Source of the DNA: Sporosarcina sp. PTS2304
GTDB taxonomy: Bacteria; Bacillota; Bacilli; Bacillales_A; Planococcaceae
Length of the DNA: 64,000 nt
Assembly: GCF_003351785.1 (NCBI RefSeq)
Contig: NZ_CP031230.1
Span: forward strand, 124,001-188,000
Reading direction: 5' to 3'
Shown here: in pieces, positions 25,571 through 34,989 of the stretch
How the letters are laid out: every line of letters begins with the position of its first letter
How positions within the stretch are numbered: position 1 is the stretch's first letter
Program-made: the position numbers and the translations under genes
Notes under the pieces: model-generated
The model's input: the letters and a program-made list of their open reading frames with translations, nothing else
Database searches by the model: none
Told to the model about the DNA's origin: nothing

Positions 25571-26082
25571 GATGAGTGATAGACGTAAGGTATGTCGTTA
25601 CGTTGCGTTTCAGCCGGGCGCGTTCGGGAGGGGTCGCGGTGAACCATACCGCTTCACTTCGTTACGCCGGATGTTTCACCTGTCGACCTGATCCTCCCCG
25701 AGTCACCGGCTTGCACTACACTGCACTTTTCAGCTTTCTGTAGAAGTGAGGTTCAACCATTGAGCTGTTATTTCTAGATGGTTGGGATTCAACGGATGAG
25801 TGATGGACGTAAGGTATGTCGTTACGTTGCGTTTCAGCCGGGCGCGTTCGGGAGGGGTCGCGGTGAACCATACCGCTTCACTTCGTTACGCCGGATGTTT
25901 CACCTGTCGGCCTGATCCTCCCCGAGTCGCCGGCTTTCACTACACTGCACTTTTCAGCTTTCTGTAGAAGTGAGGTTCAACCATTGAGTTGTTATTTCTA
26001 GATGGTTGGGATTCAACGGATGAGTGATGGGAGATGTAAGGTATGTCGTTACGTTGCGTTTCAGCCGGGCGCGTTCGGGAGG
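25571..26082. repeat. Tandem 224-bp GC-rich repeat, about 2.3 copies
   Basis: Units begin GATGAGTGAT at 25571, 25795 and 26019, an exact period of 224 bases; the third copy stops after about 64 bases. Copies 1 and 2 differ at only a few positions. The unit contains CGTTACGTTGCGTTTCAGCC and CTGATCCTCCCCGAGTC; the latter also appears in modified form in the long repeat copy E. No reading frame with protein character runs through it. It fills the 815-base gap between the LysM gene and the GGDEF gene. Confidence 0.85.
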
Positions 26083-26199
26083 TAAGGGATATACTTTCTT
26101 TCGTAAGTTGCTTTTCACTGCATTACGCAAAGAAAGGGCAATGATTTTTGTGTCTGATTCGTCTAGGGAGTGATTGGACAGCTTTTCATTCTTTGCAAA

Positions 26200-26238
26200 T
26201 AAAAAACATGAATCCTTTATTTCAAGGCATTCATGTTT
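26200..26238 (-). terminator. Terminator after the GGDEF gene
   Basis: AAACATGAAT and ATTCATGTTT pair, with CCTT/AAGG extending the stem; on the minus strand a T run follows. Confidence 0.7.
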
Positions 26239-26240
26239 GG

Positions 26241-27653
26241 CTATACGAATGAAACTACTTGGTTTTTTCCGTTTTTCTTTGCTTGATACAGCGCTAAGTC
26301 TGCTAAATGAAATAAATCTTTAAATGTTTTTACTTCGCGCATGACATTGTCACCGAGCCCGATACTAATAGTGACTTTTGTTGGGATTTCTTTAGGGTTC
26401 GAGGAAGTTTCTTCAATTTTAGAAGCGAGCAGTGAAGCTTTCTTCTTTGCTTGATCTAACGAAATACCTTGCATGACGAGCACGAATTCATCGCCTCCGA
26501 AACGTCCCAGTAGATCATCTCTTCTAATTTCGGCAGAACACGTACGTGCTACTAGCTTTATCGCTTCATCGCCTACTAAATGTCCATACGTATCATTAAT
26601 CGCTTTTAAATTATCTATATCAAATGCGATACAGACAATAGTTTCTTTAGTATCTATAGCATTCAAAAGCCAGCGATTTGTTGTCTCTTCCAAAAACTTA
26701 CGATTGTATACACCAGTTAAATAATCTATGTTTTCAGTTGTCTTATTTTTACAAGTTTGCAACCGTATATTTAACTCCATCGCTGCCTTGACCCAATTGT
26801 GATTTTCCATTTCATGCAATAAATCAATATATTCTTTTTGAATAATTGCCAGCTCATCAAATGTACAAATATCTTCAGCCAATGCCATTCGTTTCTGTTG
26901 AATATCTCGTAATAATACATAATCATTAAGAAGTTCTTCACGTTCTTTAGCTATTGTATAGTAGTGAAGAGCTTTAGCGGGTTGACCTAGTAATTCATAC
27001 AGCCGGCCTTTTAAAATTTTTAAAAATGCTTTTTCGCGTGTGAGATAAGTGGACTTTTCCAAATCATTTAACTGCTCAATGCTAGTCATCGCCAAGTCAG
27101 CACGTTTTAAATTTAGAGCGGATTCAATGATGTGTAAGTGTGCTCGGATGGAAAGGATTTTGATGTCTGGTGCATGAGTAGTAGCATAACTGAGTGCACA
27201 TTGCGCAGCGTGTAAAGCTTCTTCGTACTTTTGACGTTGATTCATAATATAGCTCAATTTACTATAAGCCATACTTGCATAAGAGTAGTGATCAGTTTCA
27301 AGGGCAATTGATAAGACATCATCTATAAACTTCTTTTCTTGTACCCAATCAGAAGCGAATGAACTGATGACATACTGTAAATAATATGAACGCATCCAAT
27401 CTTTTTTTGTCCCGTATAATTGGCATTCTTTGTGATGCGCTTCTACATGAAATAGTAACTTTTCAAAATTCCCTAAATAATAATAAGAGGTAGCACATAG
27501 GTAATGCCCATACAATATAGCTTTTCTATATGAATGAAGTGTACTAGTTTTCAATAACTCTTCTGCAAGTATGCTTACTTTTTTATAGTTTCCCTCTTTT
27601 TTCTCCCAGCTAATAGAGTCATATAAGATTTCTATATCATTTTGATAGTTCAT
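26241..27653 (-). CDS. Diguanylate cyclase with N-terminal TPR-like domain
   Basis: ATG 27653 follows GAGGGAGGG and gives 470 residues. The first 290 are helical pairs resembling tetratricopeptide repeats (for example SYASMAYSKLSYIMNQRQKY, KALHYYTIAKERE), with no membrane segment. The last 170 form a GGDEF domain: DYLTGVYNRKFLEE, FDIDNLKAINDTYGHLVGDE and GRFGGDEFVLVMQG. The active-site GGDEF is intact, and RRDD five residues before it matches the RxxD product-inhibition site. It should make cyclic di-GMP in the cytoplasm in response to a partner bound by the repeats. Confidence 0.9.
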   Translation of the reverse strand: MNYQNDIEILYDSISWEKKEGNYKKVSILAEELLKTSTLHSYRKAILYGHYLCATSYYYLGNFEKLLFHVEAHHKECQLYGTKKDWMRSYYLQYVISSFASDWVQEKKFIDDVLSIALETDHYSYASMAYSKLSYIMNQRQKYEEALHAAQCALSYATTHAPDIKILSIRAHLHIIESALNLKRADLAMTSIEQLNDLEKSTYLTREKAFLKILKGRLYELLGQPAKALHYYTIAKEREELLNDYVLLRDIQQKRMALAEDICTFDELAIIQKEYIDLLHEMENHNWVKAAMELNIRLQTCKNKTTENIDYLTGVYNRKFLEETTNRWLLNAIDTKETIVCIAFDIDNLKAINDTYGHLVGDEAIKLVARTCSAEIRRDDLLGRFGGDEFVLVMQGISLDQAKKKASLLASKIEETSSNPKEIPTKVTISIGLGDNVMREVKTFKDLFHLADLALYQAKKNGKNQVVSFV

Positions 27654-27884
27654 CGTAGCCCTCCCTCTCATTCTATACACGCCTGTAAAAGGACTAAGGT
27701 CATAAATTTTTACATGATACACTACCATTATATCATGATTCTATTTTAAATATAGTGAATAATTAGAGAATAAAATAATCTATTAGAGATATTTGTCCTT
27801 TATATAGTTTTTAATACCCTTAAATTAAGCTGTATAAACACACTACTAAAGATTCTAAATATATTTAAAAGTGAGTAATTAATA

Positions 27885-28187
27885 CTACTTTTTAATTCGG
27901 ACTTTTTTAAACGACTGAATAAAATGATCTGGATTTTCTGTAATTTCAAATGTAAATACTCCTTCATTTGTATGAAGATAGAAAAGTCCTGTCTGTCCCG
28001 AGAAAGGGCGATAGGACAAATCGAAAACATGTTCTAAAGAAAATGTACGCTGTGAAGTTGTAATACGATCTTGAAATAAACAAATGGAATGAAAGGATTT
28101 ATGAAAGCTCTGTTCTAAGCGATCAACCGCGCGTTGTATATAGATATATGATAAAGATTGAAGTAGTGGATCGACTGGATGATTCAT
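27885..28187 (-). CDS. Hypothetical protein, 100 residues
   Basis: I do not recognise a family. The start ATG 28187 has a strong AGGAGG at good distance, so the gene is likely real. The protein is soluble, starts MNHPVDPLLQSLSYIYIQRA, and its second half (SGQTGLFYLHTNEGVFTFEI) looks like a small beta-sheet domain, ending in basic residues (KKVRIKK). It lies between the GGDEF and VanZ-like genes on the same strand, with an 84-base gap to the latter. Confidence 0.65.
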   Translation of the reverse strand: MNHPVDPLLQSLSYIYIQRAVDRLEQSFHKSFHSICLFQDRITTSQRTFSLEHVFDLSYRPFSGQTGLFYLHTNEGVFTFEITENPDHFIQSFKKVRIKK

Positions 28188-28271
28188 AGAGAAAACCTCC
28201 TGATTTTAACTATTATAGTTCATCACTTGTATGATCTGAAATAAGTGATTCCGTTAAATTGCGAGTGGCAG

Positions 28272-28748
28272 TTATTTTCGTTCAGATTTCCGACATGCTT
28301 GAATAATGGTGGCAAGGAATAAAAATGTCAGTGCTCCCGCCATATCTAAATACACATCTTGTATAGTCGCTGTACGACCACCAGTAAAGGATTGGTGAAG
28401 TTCGTCCGCACAGGCAAATAAAAGAGTGAGAAGTGCTGAACCGAGTAAACGTCCTTTCTTTTTAGGCCACAATGAATAAATGAGTAATGCGAGCAGTCCA
28501 AATGTCATGAAATGAGCAGCTTTTCTAATTAGAAATTCGACAAAATGATAATACCCACGTTCTTCAACAGATATTGGACGGTTCCAATAAGTAAATTCAA
28601 GTGTGGATAATGCTGATTTTCCAGGTTCGCTAGGTAGCAATTGTTTAAGTGTTGAAACTAACGACTGTTGTTCGTATGTCTGACTGGATGAGATGACTAA
28701 ACCGCCAATAATTATAATGAGTAAAAGAAACACAAGAATTTTTTTCAT
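28272..28748 (-). CDS. VanZ-like membrane protein
   Basis: The 158-residue protein has four hydrophobic segments (about 4-21, 77-93, 101-119, 133-150). The VanZ-family signature is present: RKAAHFMTFGLLALLIY, and FACADELHQSFTGGRTATIQDVYLDMAGAL, with conserved His, Asp and Glu residues. VanZ proteins are linked to glycopeptide tolerance in some strains, but most family members have no known role. There are no other van genes here. Confidence 0.82.
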   Translation of the reverse strand: MKKILVFLLLIIIIGGLVISSSQTYEQQSLVSTLKQLLPSEPGKSALSTLEFTYWNRPISVEERGYYHFVEFLIRKAAHFMTFGLLALLIYSLWPKKKGRLLGSALLTLLFACADELHQSFTGGRTATIQDVYLDMAGALTFLFLATIIQACRKSERK

Positions 28749-29143
28749 AAATGGATTGTATCACGAATAGATCATGATCACGCGCTGAAGCTTCTAAAAT
28801 CTTCGTTGTTTTTCACATAATCCATTAACTATGATATTTTGAAACTCTACTATAATATACTTGTAATGTTTATGTAATATGTAGATTGTATACTGGAAGA
28901 GTGTAGTAAAAGCCGATCATATATGCAATCTGTCCTTTTATTACCATTACCAACTATGGAAAGGTATGCTAAGATTTAACTTGAGCAAGTAAAAGTCGCT
29001 CAAGTAGGTCTCTCTTACTGAAATAGTATTCTTAGTGATTAATTATATAAGAATAAGGTATACAGAAAAGAGAGTACTAGTCACATTACTCGCACGTCTA
29101 GGTGAAATTTCATTTAGAGCAATTAAAAGGAGGAAGTTTTTTA
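28749..29143 (+). other. Leader and control region of the S-layer gene
   Basis: The gap holds a WalR box (28862), a -10-like TATACT at 28889 with no good -35, and then about 250 nt of probable 5' leader. In the leader ACTTGAGC (28979) and GCTCAAGT (28998) form a perfect 8-bp stem. Long leaders with hairpins that stabilise the message are common for S-layer genes. Confidence 0.5.
28862..28878 (+). promoter_or_regulatory. WalR box before the S-layer gene
   Basis: TGTAAT-GTTTA-TGTAAT is a perfect match to TGTWAH-N5-TGTWAH. It sits where a -35 would be for TATACT at 28889, the layout of an activator-dependent promoter. Confidence 0.65.
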
Positions 29144-31669
29144 ATGAAATCACAATCAAAAAAATACAGTAAGTATCTGACAGGTGTAGCATCTGCAGCA
29201 TTGGTAGCATCAGCTGTAGCACCAGTCGTTAGTGCGGCAGATTTCAATGATGTCAATGAAACGAACTCTCATAAAGAAGCAATTGATGCGCTTTCGACTG
29301 CCGGGGTAATCTCAGGTTATCCGGACGGTTCTTTTAAGCCGAATAAAACGTTAACACGTTCAGATGTTGTGAAATTGATGGGTAAATGGCTAGTTTCAAT
29401 GGGCTATGAAATTCCAAAAGACTATAAAACAAACCCACGTTTCACAGACTTAACTGCAAAATCCAATGACGAACTCTTACAGTCTGCAGCTATTGTAAAA
29501 GACAATAATGTTTTTAAAGGATATGAAGATGGATCACTAAATGCTGCAGGGAGCATTACACGTGAGAATATGGCGATTGTTTTAGTTCGCGCATATGATT
29601 CCGTAAACAAAACAGATTTATTAACGTATGTCAAAAATCAAGAATTCGACAGAGACGTTGTGGACTTGGCATTAGCGAAATCTGAAGCGCGTACAGCTAT
29701 TGATGTACTGGACTTCTACGATATCACAAACCCAGCTGCACCAAACTTCAGACCGAAAGAAACAACAACTCGTGGACAATTTGCTTCGTTCTTATACAAA
29801 ACGAGTAAAGTAGAAGCGCCAGGAGAAGAAACACCAGAAGTACCTGAAGTGGCAGAAGTAACTTCTGTGGAAGCTCCTACTGAAAAAGGTCTTTTATTGA
29901 AAGGGACAAATTTAAACCTTCTAAAAGCAGAGCAATTAAAAATTGAAGGTAATGAAATTGCATCTTACACAGTGAACAAAGAAGGTACTCAAGCGGTCGT
30001 TGAATTGAAAAACGAATTAAAATCCGGCCAAGAAATGACACTCACTGTAACAACGAAAGTAGAAGGGGAAGACGATCAAGTTACACCTTTCAAATTTACC
30101 TATGAAATGAAAGTAGGAAAAGTAGCTGGTACGACTACACAAGTAAACGCACAAACTGAAGGTCAGTTATTAATGTTTACTGTAGACGGAGCACCTGCTA
30201 ACTTAAAGAAATTGAAAGATGCAGGCTTTACAGTTGAATTCCAATCTACGAAGTCAGATGTATTTAAAGATAAAGCGACAGGAGAACTTCAAAAAGATAA
30301 ATTAATTGCAGGCGAACAATTCTCTTATAAAGTAGTCGTATCTAAAGACGGCAATAAAGTAGAATCAGAATTAGTAGATGTAAAAGTATTGAATTTCGCA
30401 GCATATATCGCTGAAATTAGCGAAGTTACAGTGACTCAAGGAAGCGTAAAAGTAGAGAATGGAAAAGTTCCTCTTGAAAGTGGAAAAGTGAATGTAAAAG
30501 CTACGAAAGCTACTACATTAAACGGTGATACAGTAGTGCCAACTGACCAGAACACGACGTATACATCTTCCAATCCGAGCGTGGCGACAGTAAATTCAAA
30601 AACAGGGGAAGTAACATTAGTAAGCCCAGGTGAAGTGAATATTGTTGTTAAAGTAGATGATGCTACAAAAAATATTCCGTTAACAGTAGTATCAGGAGAG
30701 CGTATCGCGTCTAAAGCAGTAGCAGCTTCTACGGAAACGAAGATCATCGATAACGGTGAGACTACTATTGATGTAGTCGTAACAGATCAGTATGGCGATT
30801 TGTTCAATGGTCAACTCACTGTAGAAACGAAAGATGCAACGATTGCCACAGCCACTCTTTCAAATACAGCTGAAGGTAAAGCGGTTCTCACTGTAAAAGG
30901 GGTAGCTCCTGGCACAACAGATCTTCAAATTAAGTCCGGAGATACAGTTCTTTCCACTGTAAAGGCTTCTGTTTCAAATGATAAAACAGTAGCTACAAGA
31001 AAACTCGAAACAAAATCTGCGGCTGATGATTTCCAATTAGACGTAATGAAAGGCTCTGACGATCAGGAAGTTACATTAGTATGGAATAAATACAATGCAC
31101 AAGGTTTCCTAATTGGTGCGGAAAATGATGCGAAGTATGCAGTAACATCTTCTGATCCATCTGTAGCTACAGCTACTTATGTAAACGGTGAAATCAAAGT
31201 TACTTCTGTTAAAAAAGGTTCTACAGAGCTGATGATTAAAGAAGGCGATGTCACTAGAGCAACAGCAACGATTACGGTAGTAGATTCTACGCCAGTCATT
31301 ACAGCTGTGAAATTTGAAGATGCGAAGCCTGTCACTGAAGCAGGTGTCATTGCTCTTCCAATCGTTAAGAGTGAAGGGATTACATTGACATCTTCTAAAG
31401 TGAAACCAGAAATTACAGCTGGTGGTGTGATCTACATTGATGTAGATGGCAATGGCTATAATAGCACTACTGATATTAAATTAGGCTCCATTGCAAGTAG
31501 TTATTCTGGACCGGGTGAAGATATTACGAACCTACGAGTAACAGCAGGAACGATTAAAGGTACAGTAAAATCTGGCGCTAAAGGTACGATCGTAGTTAGC
31601 GTAACGCCAGAAGGTCAAACAGTTCCAGTAGGTACAAAAGCAATAGAAGTAAATGTACCGGCTCAGTAA
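29144..31669 (+). CDS. S-layer protein with three SLH domains and Ig-like repeats
   Basis: ATG 29144 follows AAAAGGAGG with good spacing; the frame is open to 29102 but earlier codons lack a ribosome site. The 841-residue product has a signal peptide (cleavage after VVSA, about residue 31), three SLH domains (about 32-75, 96-150, 165-225; the first with VISGYPDGSFKPNKTLTRSD), then a long beta-rich region. That region contains Big2-like bacterial Ig domains, for example SSNPSVATVNSKTGEVTLVS and SSDPSVATATYVNGEIKVTS. SLH domains bind pyruvylated wall polymer. It resembles S-layer proteins of Sporosarcina and Lysinibacillus. Low cysteine and high Lys/Thr/Val content also fit. Own terminator at 31701. 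Confidence 0.85.
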   Translation: MKSQSKKYSKYLTGVASAALVASAVAPVVSAADFNDVNETNSHKEAIDALSTAGVISGYPDGSFKPNKTLTRSDVVKLMGKWLVSMGYEIPKDYKTNPRFTDLTAKSNDELLQSAAIVKDNNVFKGYEDGSLNAAGSITRENMAIVLVRAYDSVNKTDLLTYVKNQEFDRDVVDLALAKSEARTAIDVLDFYDITNPAAPNFRPKETTTRGQFASFLYKTSKVEAPGEETPEVPEVAEVTSVEAPTEKGLLLKGTNLNLLKAEQLKIEGNEIASYTVNKEGTQAVVELKNELKSGQEMTLTVTTKVEGEDDQVTPFKFTYEMKVGKVAGTTTQVNAQTEGQLLMFTVDGAPANLKKLKDAGFTVEFQSTKSDVFKDKATGELQKDKLIAGEQFSYKVVVSKDGNKVESELVDVKVLNFAAYIAEISEVTVTQGSVKVENGKVPLESGKVNVKATKATTLNGDTVVPTDQNTTYTSSNPSVATVNSKTGEVTLVSPGEVNIVVKVDDATKNIPLTVVSGERIASKAVAASTETKIIDNGETTIDVVVTDQYGDLFNGQLTVETKDATIATATLSNTAEGKAVLTVKGVAPGTTDLQIKSGDTVLSTVKASVSNDKTVATRKLETKSAADDFQLDVMKGSDDQEVTLVWNKYNAQGFLIGAENDAKYAVTSSDPSVATATYVNGEIKVTSVKKGSTELMIKEGDVTRATATITVVDSTPVITAVKFEDAKPVTEAGVIALPIVKSEGITLTSSKVKPEITAGGVIYIDVDGNGYNSTTDIKLGSIASSYSGPGEDITNLRVTAGTIKGTVKSGAKGTIVVSVTPEGQTVPVGTKAIEVNVPAQ

Positions 31670-31700
31670 TATACGATGATCTAAATAAATAGTACAATTC

Positions 31701-31741
31701 AACTCTATTCCTTGAATACGTTCAAGGAATAGAGTTTTTTA
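31701..31741 (+). terminator. Strong terminator after the S-layer gene
   Basis: AACTCTATTCCTTGAA and TTCAAGGAATAGAGTT are perfect 16-bp arms around TACG, followed by TTTT. Confidence 0.9.
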
Positions 31742-31801
31742 CGTTTACCTGACCTTGCGCAGGGTACAGGTAGAATAGAGTGCTTAGAAAGGAGTGGGAA
31801 T

Positions 31802-33360
31802 ATGAACTGGTTTGAAGGGATTAGTTTTACGACATCTTTACTAGTGTTAATTATTTTACTTGTACCAATTGCGATGATTGTATTTTTGTTCTTCTTCGAT
31901 AGAAGTCAGAAGCAACATTCGATTTTACGAAATTATCCAATACTAGGACGTGTCCGTTATATGTTTGAAAAAGCGGGTCCCGAAGTTAGACAGTATTTAT
32001 TTAATGATGATAATAGCGGGAAACCATTTAGCCGGGAAGAGTATTTACATATGGTGATGCCCGGAAAATATTTGAATAGTGTTATTGGATTCGGTTCAAA
32101 ACGAGATTTTAAAGAACCGGGATACTATATTCGGAACGCGATGTTTACAAAGCAAAATGAAGAAATGCAAGTAGATAATGATAATTTATTAAAAACGATG
32201 CGTTATGAAGTAGATGCTGATAACTTATTCTCACGCAGAGAACATCGTGAAGAAGTGACGACACTCCCATGGCTATTGTCAGAAGAGAATGCAATTGTAT
32301 TAGGTCCCGACTGCGAACAGCCATTTGTTGTACGCAGCTTACTAGGGCAGTCGGGAATGAGTTATGGGGCATTAGGTGAAAATGCGATAACGGCTCTGTC
32401 AAAAGGGATCGGCATGGCGCAAGGTGCTTGGATGAATACAGGAGAAGGTGGAGTCTCTGATCACCATCTTTCAGGTGGTGCGGATATCATTGCGCAAATT
32501 GGTTCAGGGTTATTCGGCTTCCGGACAGAAGGCGGAGATTTCGATATTGAGAAAGTAAAAGAGAAAGCAAAAGTTCCGCAAATTAAAGCATTTGAAATTA
32601 AATTGGCACAAGGGGCAAAAATGCGAGGAGGCCACGTAGAGGGGGAGAAAGTGACGGAAGAAATTGCTGCAATTCGTAATGTTACACCGTATACATCAAT
32701 TAACAGTCCAAATCGCTTCAATCAATTCGATGATTATCCAAGTCTGTTTCGTTTTATTGAAGATATACGTTCAGCTGGAGGTAAACCGGTAGGAATTAAA
32801 ATTGTGATCGGCGGAAAGCAAGATGCGGAAGAACTGGCCGCTTATATAGCGGAAAGTGGTATGGGTCCAGACTTCATTTCGTTAGATGGGGCAGAGGGGG
32901 ATCTGGAGCGACGTATCAAGATTTAGCAGATAGTGTAGGCTTACCTTTATACTCCTCTCTTGTTCTATTGGATGATGCATTAAAGAAGTTTGACGTACGT
33001 GACCAAGTGAAAATTATTGCTTCAGGAAAAATCATTACTCCTGATAAAGCAGCGATCGCTTTAGCATTGGGGGCAGATTTGATACAGATTGCTCGTGGAT
33101 TTATGATTTCTGTAGGATGTATAATGGCAGAACGCTGTCATACGAATACTTGCCCTGCCGGAGTTGCGACTACAGACAAGCATTTGCAAAGAGCATTAGT
33201 TGTGGAAGAGAAAAAGTTTCGCGTCACGAATTATATACTGACGATGAGGGAAGGTTTGTTTCGGGTGGCAGCAGCTGCTGGTTTGGATTCTCCGACAAAG
33301 TTTGAACGTCACCATGTGATTTATAAAGACGACAAAGGAAGAATACATTCCATTGAATAA
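31802..33360 (+). pseudogene. FMN-binding glutamate synthase-like protein (YerD-like), frameshifted
   Basis: Two frames make one gene. The first (31802-32926) has an N-terminal membrane helix and the start of the FMN-binding GltS-like barrel, with QSGMSYGALGENAITALSKG and NTGEGGVSDHH. It runs out after FISLDGAEGDLERRIKI. The second, in the -1 frame, continues as a normal protein with TYQDLADSVGLPLYSSLVLL and IARGFMISVGCIMAERCHTN, then CPAGVATTD to 33360. The break is a run of five G at 32896-32900; six would restore GAEGGSGATYQD, the family flavin-binding loop. Restored length is about 519 residues, like YerD. It could be real loss, slippage variation or a homopolymer sequencing error. Confidence 0.85.
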
Positions 33361-33363
33361 TAC

Positions 33364-33402
33364 AAAAAACGTGCACGGCAGATTGATCTGCTATGCACGT
33401 TT
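33364..33402. terminator. Bidirectional terminator
   Basis: AAACGTGCA and TGCACGTTT form the outer stem with GCAG/CTGC inside, between converging genes. Confidence 0.7.
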
Positions 33403-33421
33403 CCTAATTTTGATTCATTCA

Positions 33422-34102
33422 TTATATTCTTCTGAAACTATTAAATTTAGATTTCCAATACGGATTGCTTAAGCTAACGACTTCTGATTTTCTACCGCCA
33501 GCATGTACAAATTTATTGTTTCCAACGTAAATTCCTACATGAGAAATTCCTCTGCGGTATGTATTTTGGAAGAACACAAGATCGCCGGGTCTAGGAGATT
33601 TGATTTTTGTAGATTGTTTGAATTGACCTGTCGTTGTACGTGAAACAGATTTTCCGTTTTTCTTGAATGAGTACTGAATGAATCCACTGCAGTCAAACCC
33701 ACGAGTGGTTGTGCCGCCAAAGCGGTATGGAATACCTCTTAAATTCATTGCAGTTTTAACGACGCCCGAACTGCTCTTTGCAGGTTTGGACGACGCTACT
33801 GCTTTAGCGGTAGATCTTTTTAAAAGAGTACTTAATACATATCCTTTTTTTCCGTTAATTTTCACTTTGTACCAAAGCTGGGAACCGTAATACTTTTGAT
33901 GTGTTAAATTTACACGTGCACCTTTTTTAAGTGTAAAGACTGTTCTATGTATACTGCCCGCATCTGCTCGAACATTCGTATTATGTGTTGTAATATAAAC
34001 ACCACTTTTTGCTGTTGCTTTACTAGCGGCATCTACGCTTCCTCCTGTAAAGCCTATAATCATGATTGTAGCTAATAAAATTGAACCTAAAATCTTCTTC
34101 AT
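33422..34102 (-). CDS. Secreted SH3 and NlpC/P60 peptidoglycan endopeptidase
   Basis: ATG 34102 follows AAGGAGAG; the earlier in-frame codons to 34150 lack a ribosome site. The 226-residue product has a signal peptide (MKKILGSILLATIMIIGF, cleavage near VDAA), a bacterial SH3 domain (about residues 33-95, with GVYITTHNTNVRADAGS), and an NlpC/P60 domain (about 110-226). The catalytic Cys is in RGFDCSGFIQYSF and the His in RGISHVGIYVGNNKFVHAGG. It should cut cell-wall stem peptides. A WalR box lies about 120 nt upstream, in inverse orientation. Confidence 0.9.
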   Translation of the reverse strand: MKKILGSILLATIMIIGFTGGSVDAASKATAKSGVYITTHNTNVRADAGSIHRTVFTLKKGARVNLTHQKYYGSQLWYKVKINGKKGYVLSTLLKRSTAKAVASSKPAKSSSGVVKTAMNLRGIPYRFGGTTTRGFDCSGFIQYSFKKNGKSVSRTTTGQFKQSTKIKSPRPGDLVFFQNTYRRGISHVGIYVGNNKFVHAGGRKSEVVSLSNPYWKSKFNSFRRI

Positions 34103-34218
34103 ACTGACTCTCCTTCGAATGTTTGATGTCTCTCTTAAGCTGCAAATCATATATTACATGACTAACCGCAGATCAAACATTACGTTATGATTAAGAAGGG
34201 GTTACAAGAATCAGCCTT

Positions 34219-34235
34219 TGTAAACTAAATGTAAT
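34219..34235 (+). promoter_or_regulatory. WalR box near the NlpC/P60 gene
   Basis: TGTAAA-CTAAA-TGTAAT matches the WalR consensus exactly, reading on the plus strand while the gene is on the minus strand. Confidence 0.5.
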
Positions 34236-34250
34236 ATAAAAAACCAAGAC

Positions 34251-34919
34251 CAAGCCTGTTGATTAACCATATTGTGTATAATTCTCTCTTTCATTTAGTT
34301 TATAACGATTTTGATTATGGCAGTTGGATGGAGTGAAGCTGACTTGAAGTGTCTTGCGGCTTGCGCTTCCAGACGATACGCTTTCCGGAGGGGGCGCGGT
34401 GGACCGTCAAGCGCTGCGAGTTACACCTGTCAAGTGCAAAGATGTGCTCCTTCTCGCTGCGCTTCACTCGCAAAAGCCGTCCTTCGCTACGGCTTTCCCT
34501 GATCCTCCCGGAGTCGATCGTCTTCCAGATTCAGCCGGACGTAGTATGTGCAAGACAGGTTGATAGCTTTTTGTATTTGGTGAAAACTACTTGGACTTGT
34601 TTGATAGGATGTGATCGTTTTAAAGGTTGAAAGAGGCACTGTACAGGAGAAGTCACTTACCATACTTTATTTCTGGAGGAACACGGACTGACTTACGAAC
34701 ACAAAGTCAAAGATTCTCCCGGAAGAACCGGAGGCTCGTGGAGGATCAGCACGACAGGCGTAATCGCCAACGCACTATTGGCGAGTCCGCCGCATGCCTT
34801 CAGGAAAGCGTCCGGTTCTGTAGGGAGAATCCTAAACGATACACTACCTCCAAAACTACTCGTCAAAAGCACCACATTTCCAAATACCAATTACTTTCTT
34901 TGGATAGTCAACAGCCTAG
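34251..34919 (-). repeat. Dispersed intergenic repeat, copy E (long form, both ends)
   Basis: This 669-bp copy begins CAAGCCTGTTGATTAACC and ends TAGTCAACAGCCTAG. The left part is the inverse of the right part of copies C, D and F (GCTTGCGCTTCCAGACGATA), and the right part is the inverse of their left part (GGAGAATCCTAAACGATACA). The middle holds a GC-rich segment with ACACCTGTCAAGTGCAAAG and CCTGATCCTCCCGGAGTC. Short open frames inside have no protein character. Confidence 0.75.
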
Positions 34920-34962
34920 CCCCAAGACATATATAAATGAATTGTTTATGTATATCTTGGGG
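34920..34962. repeat. Inverted repeat next to copy E
   Basis: CCCCAAGA and TCTTGGGG form the base of a hairpin that continues as an AT-rich stem. There is no T run, so it is not a standard terminator, though it lies just after the stress gene on the minus strand. Confidence 0.6.
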
Positions 34963-34989
34963 TAGGTATTGATAAACGCTACCTTTAAC

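Noticed and set aside
25571..26082. Possible rRNA or tRNA remnant because of high GC
   Set aside because: I recognise no conserved rRNA segment or tRNA fold; the sequence is a tandem repeat related to the dispersed family.
34311..34965. Open frames of 60-110 residues within repeat copy E
   Set aside because: They occur in several frames at once, are rich in Arg and Ser from GC-rich DNA, and have no ribosome sites; similar frames appear in copy C.
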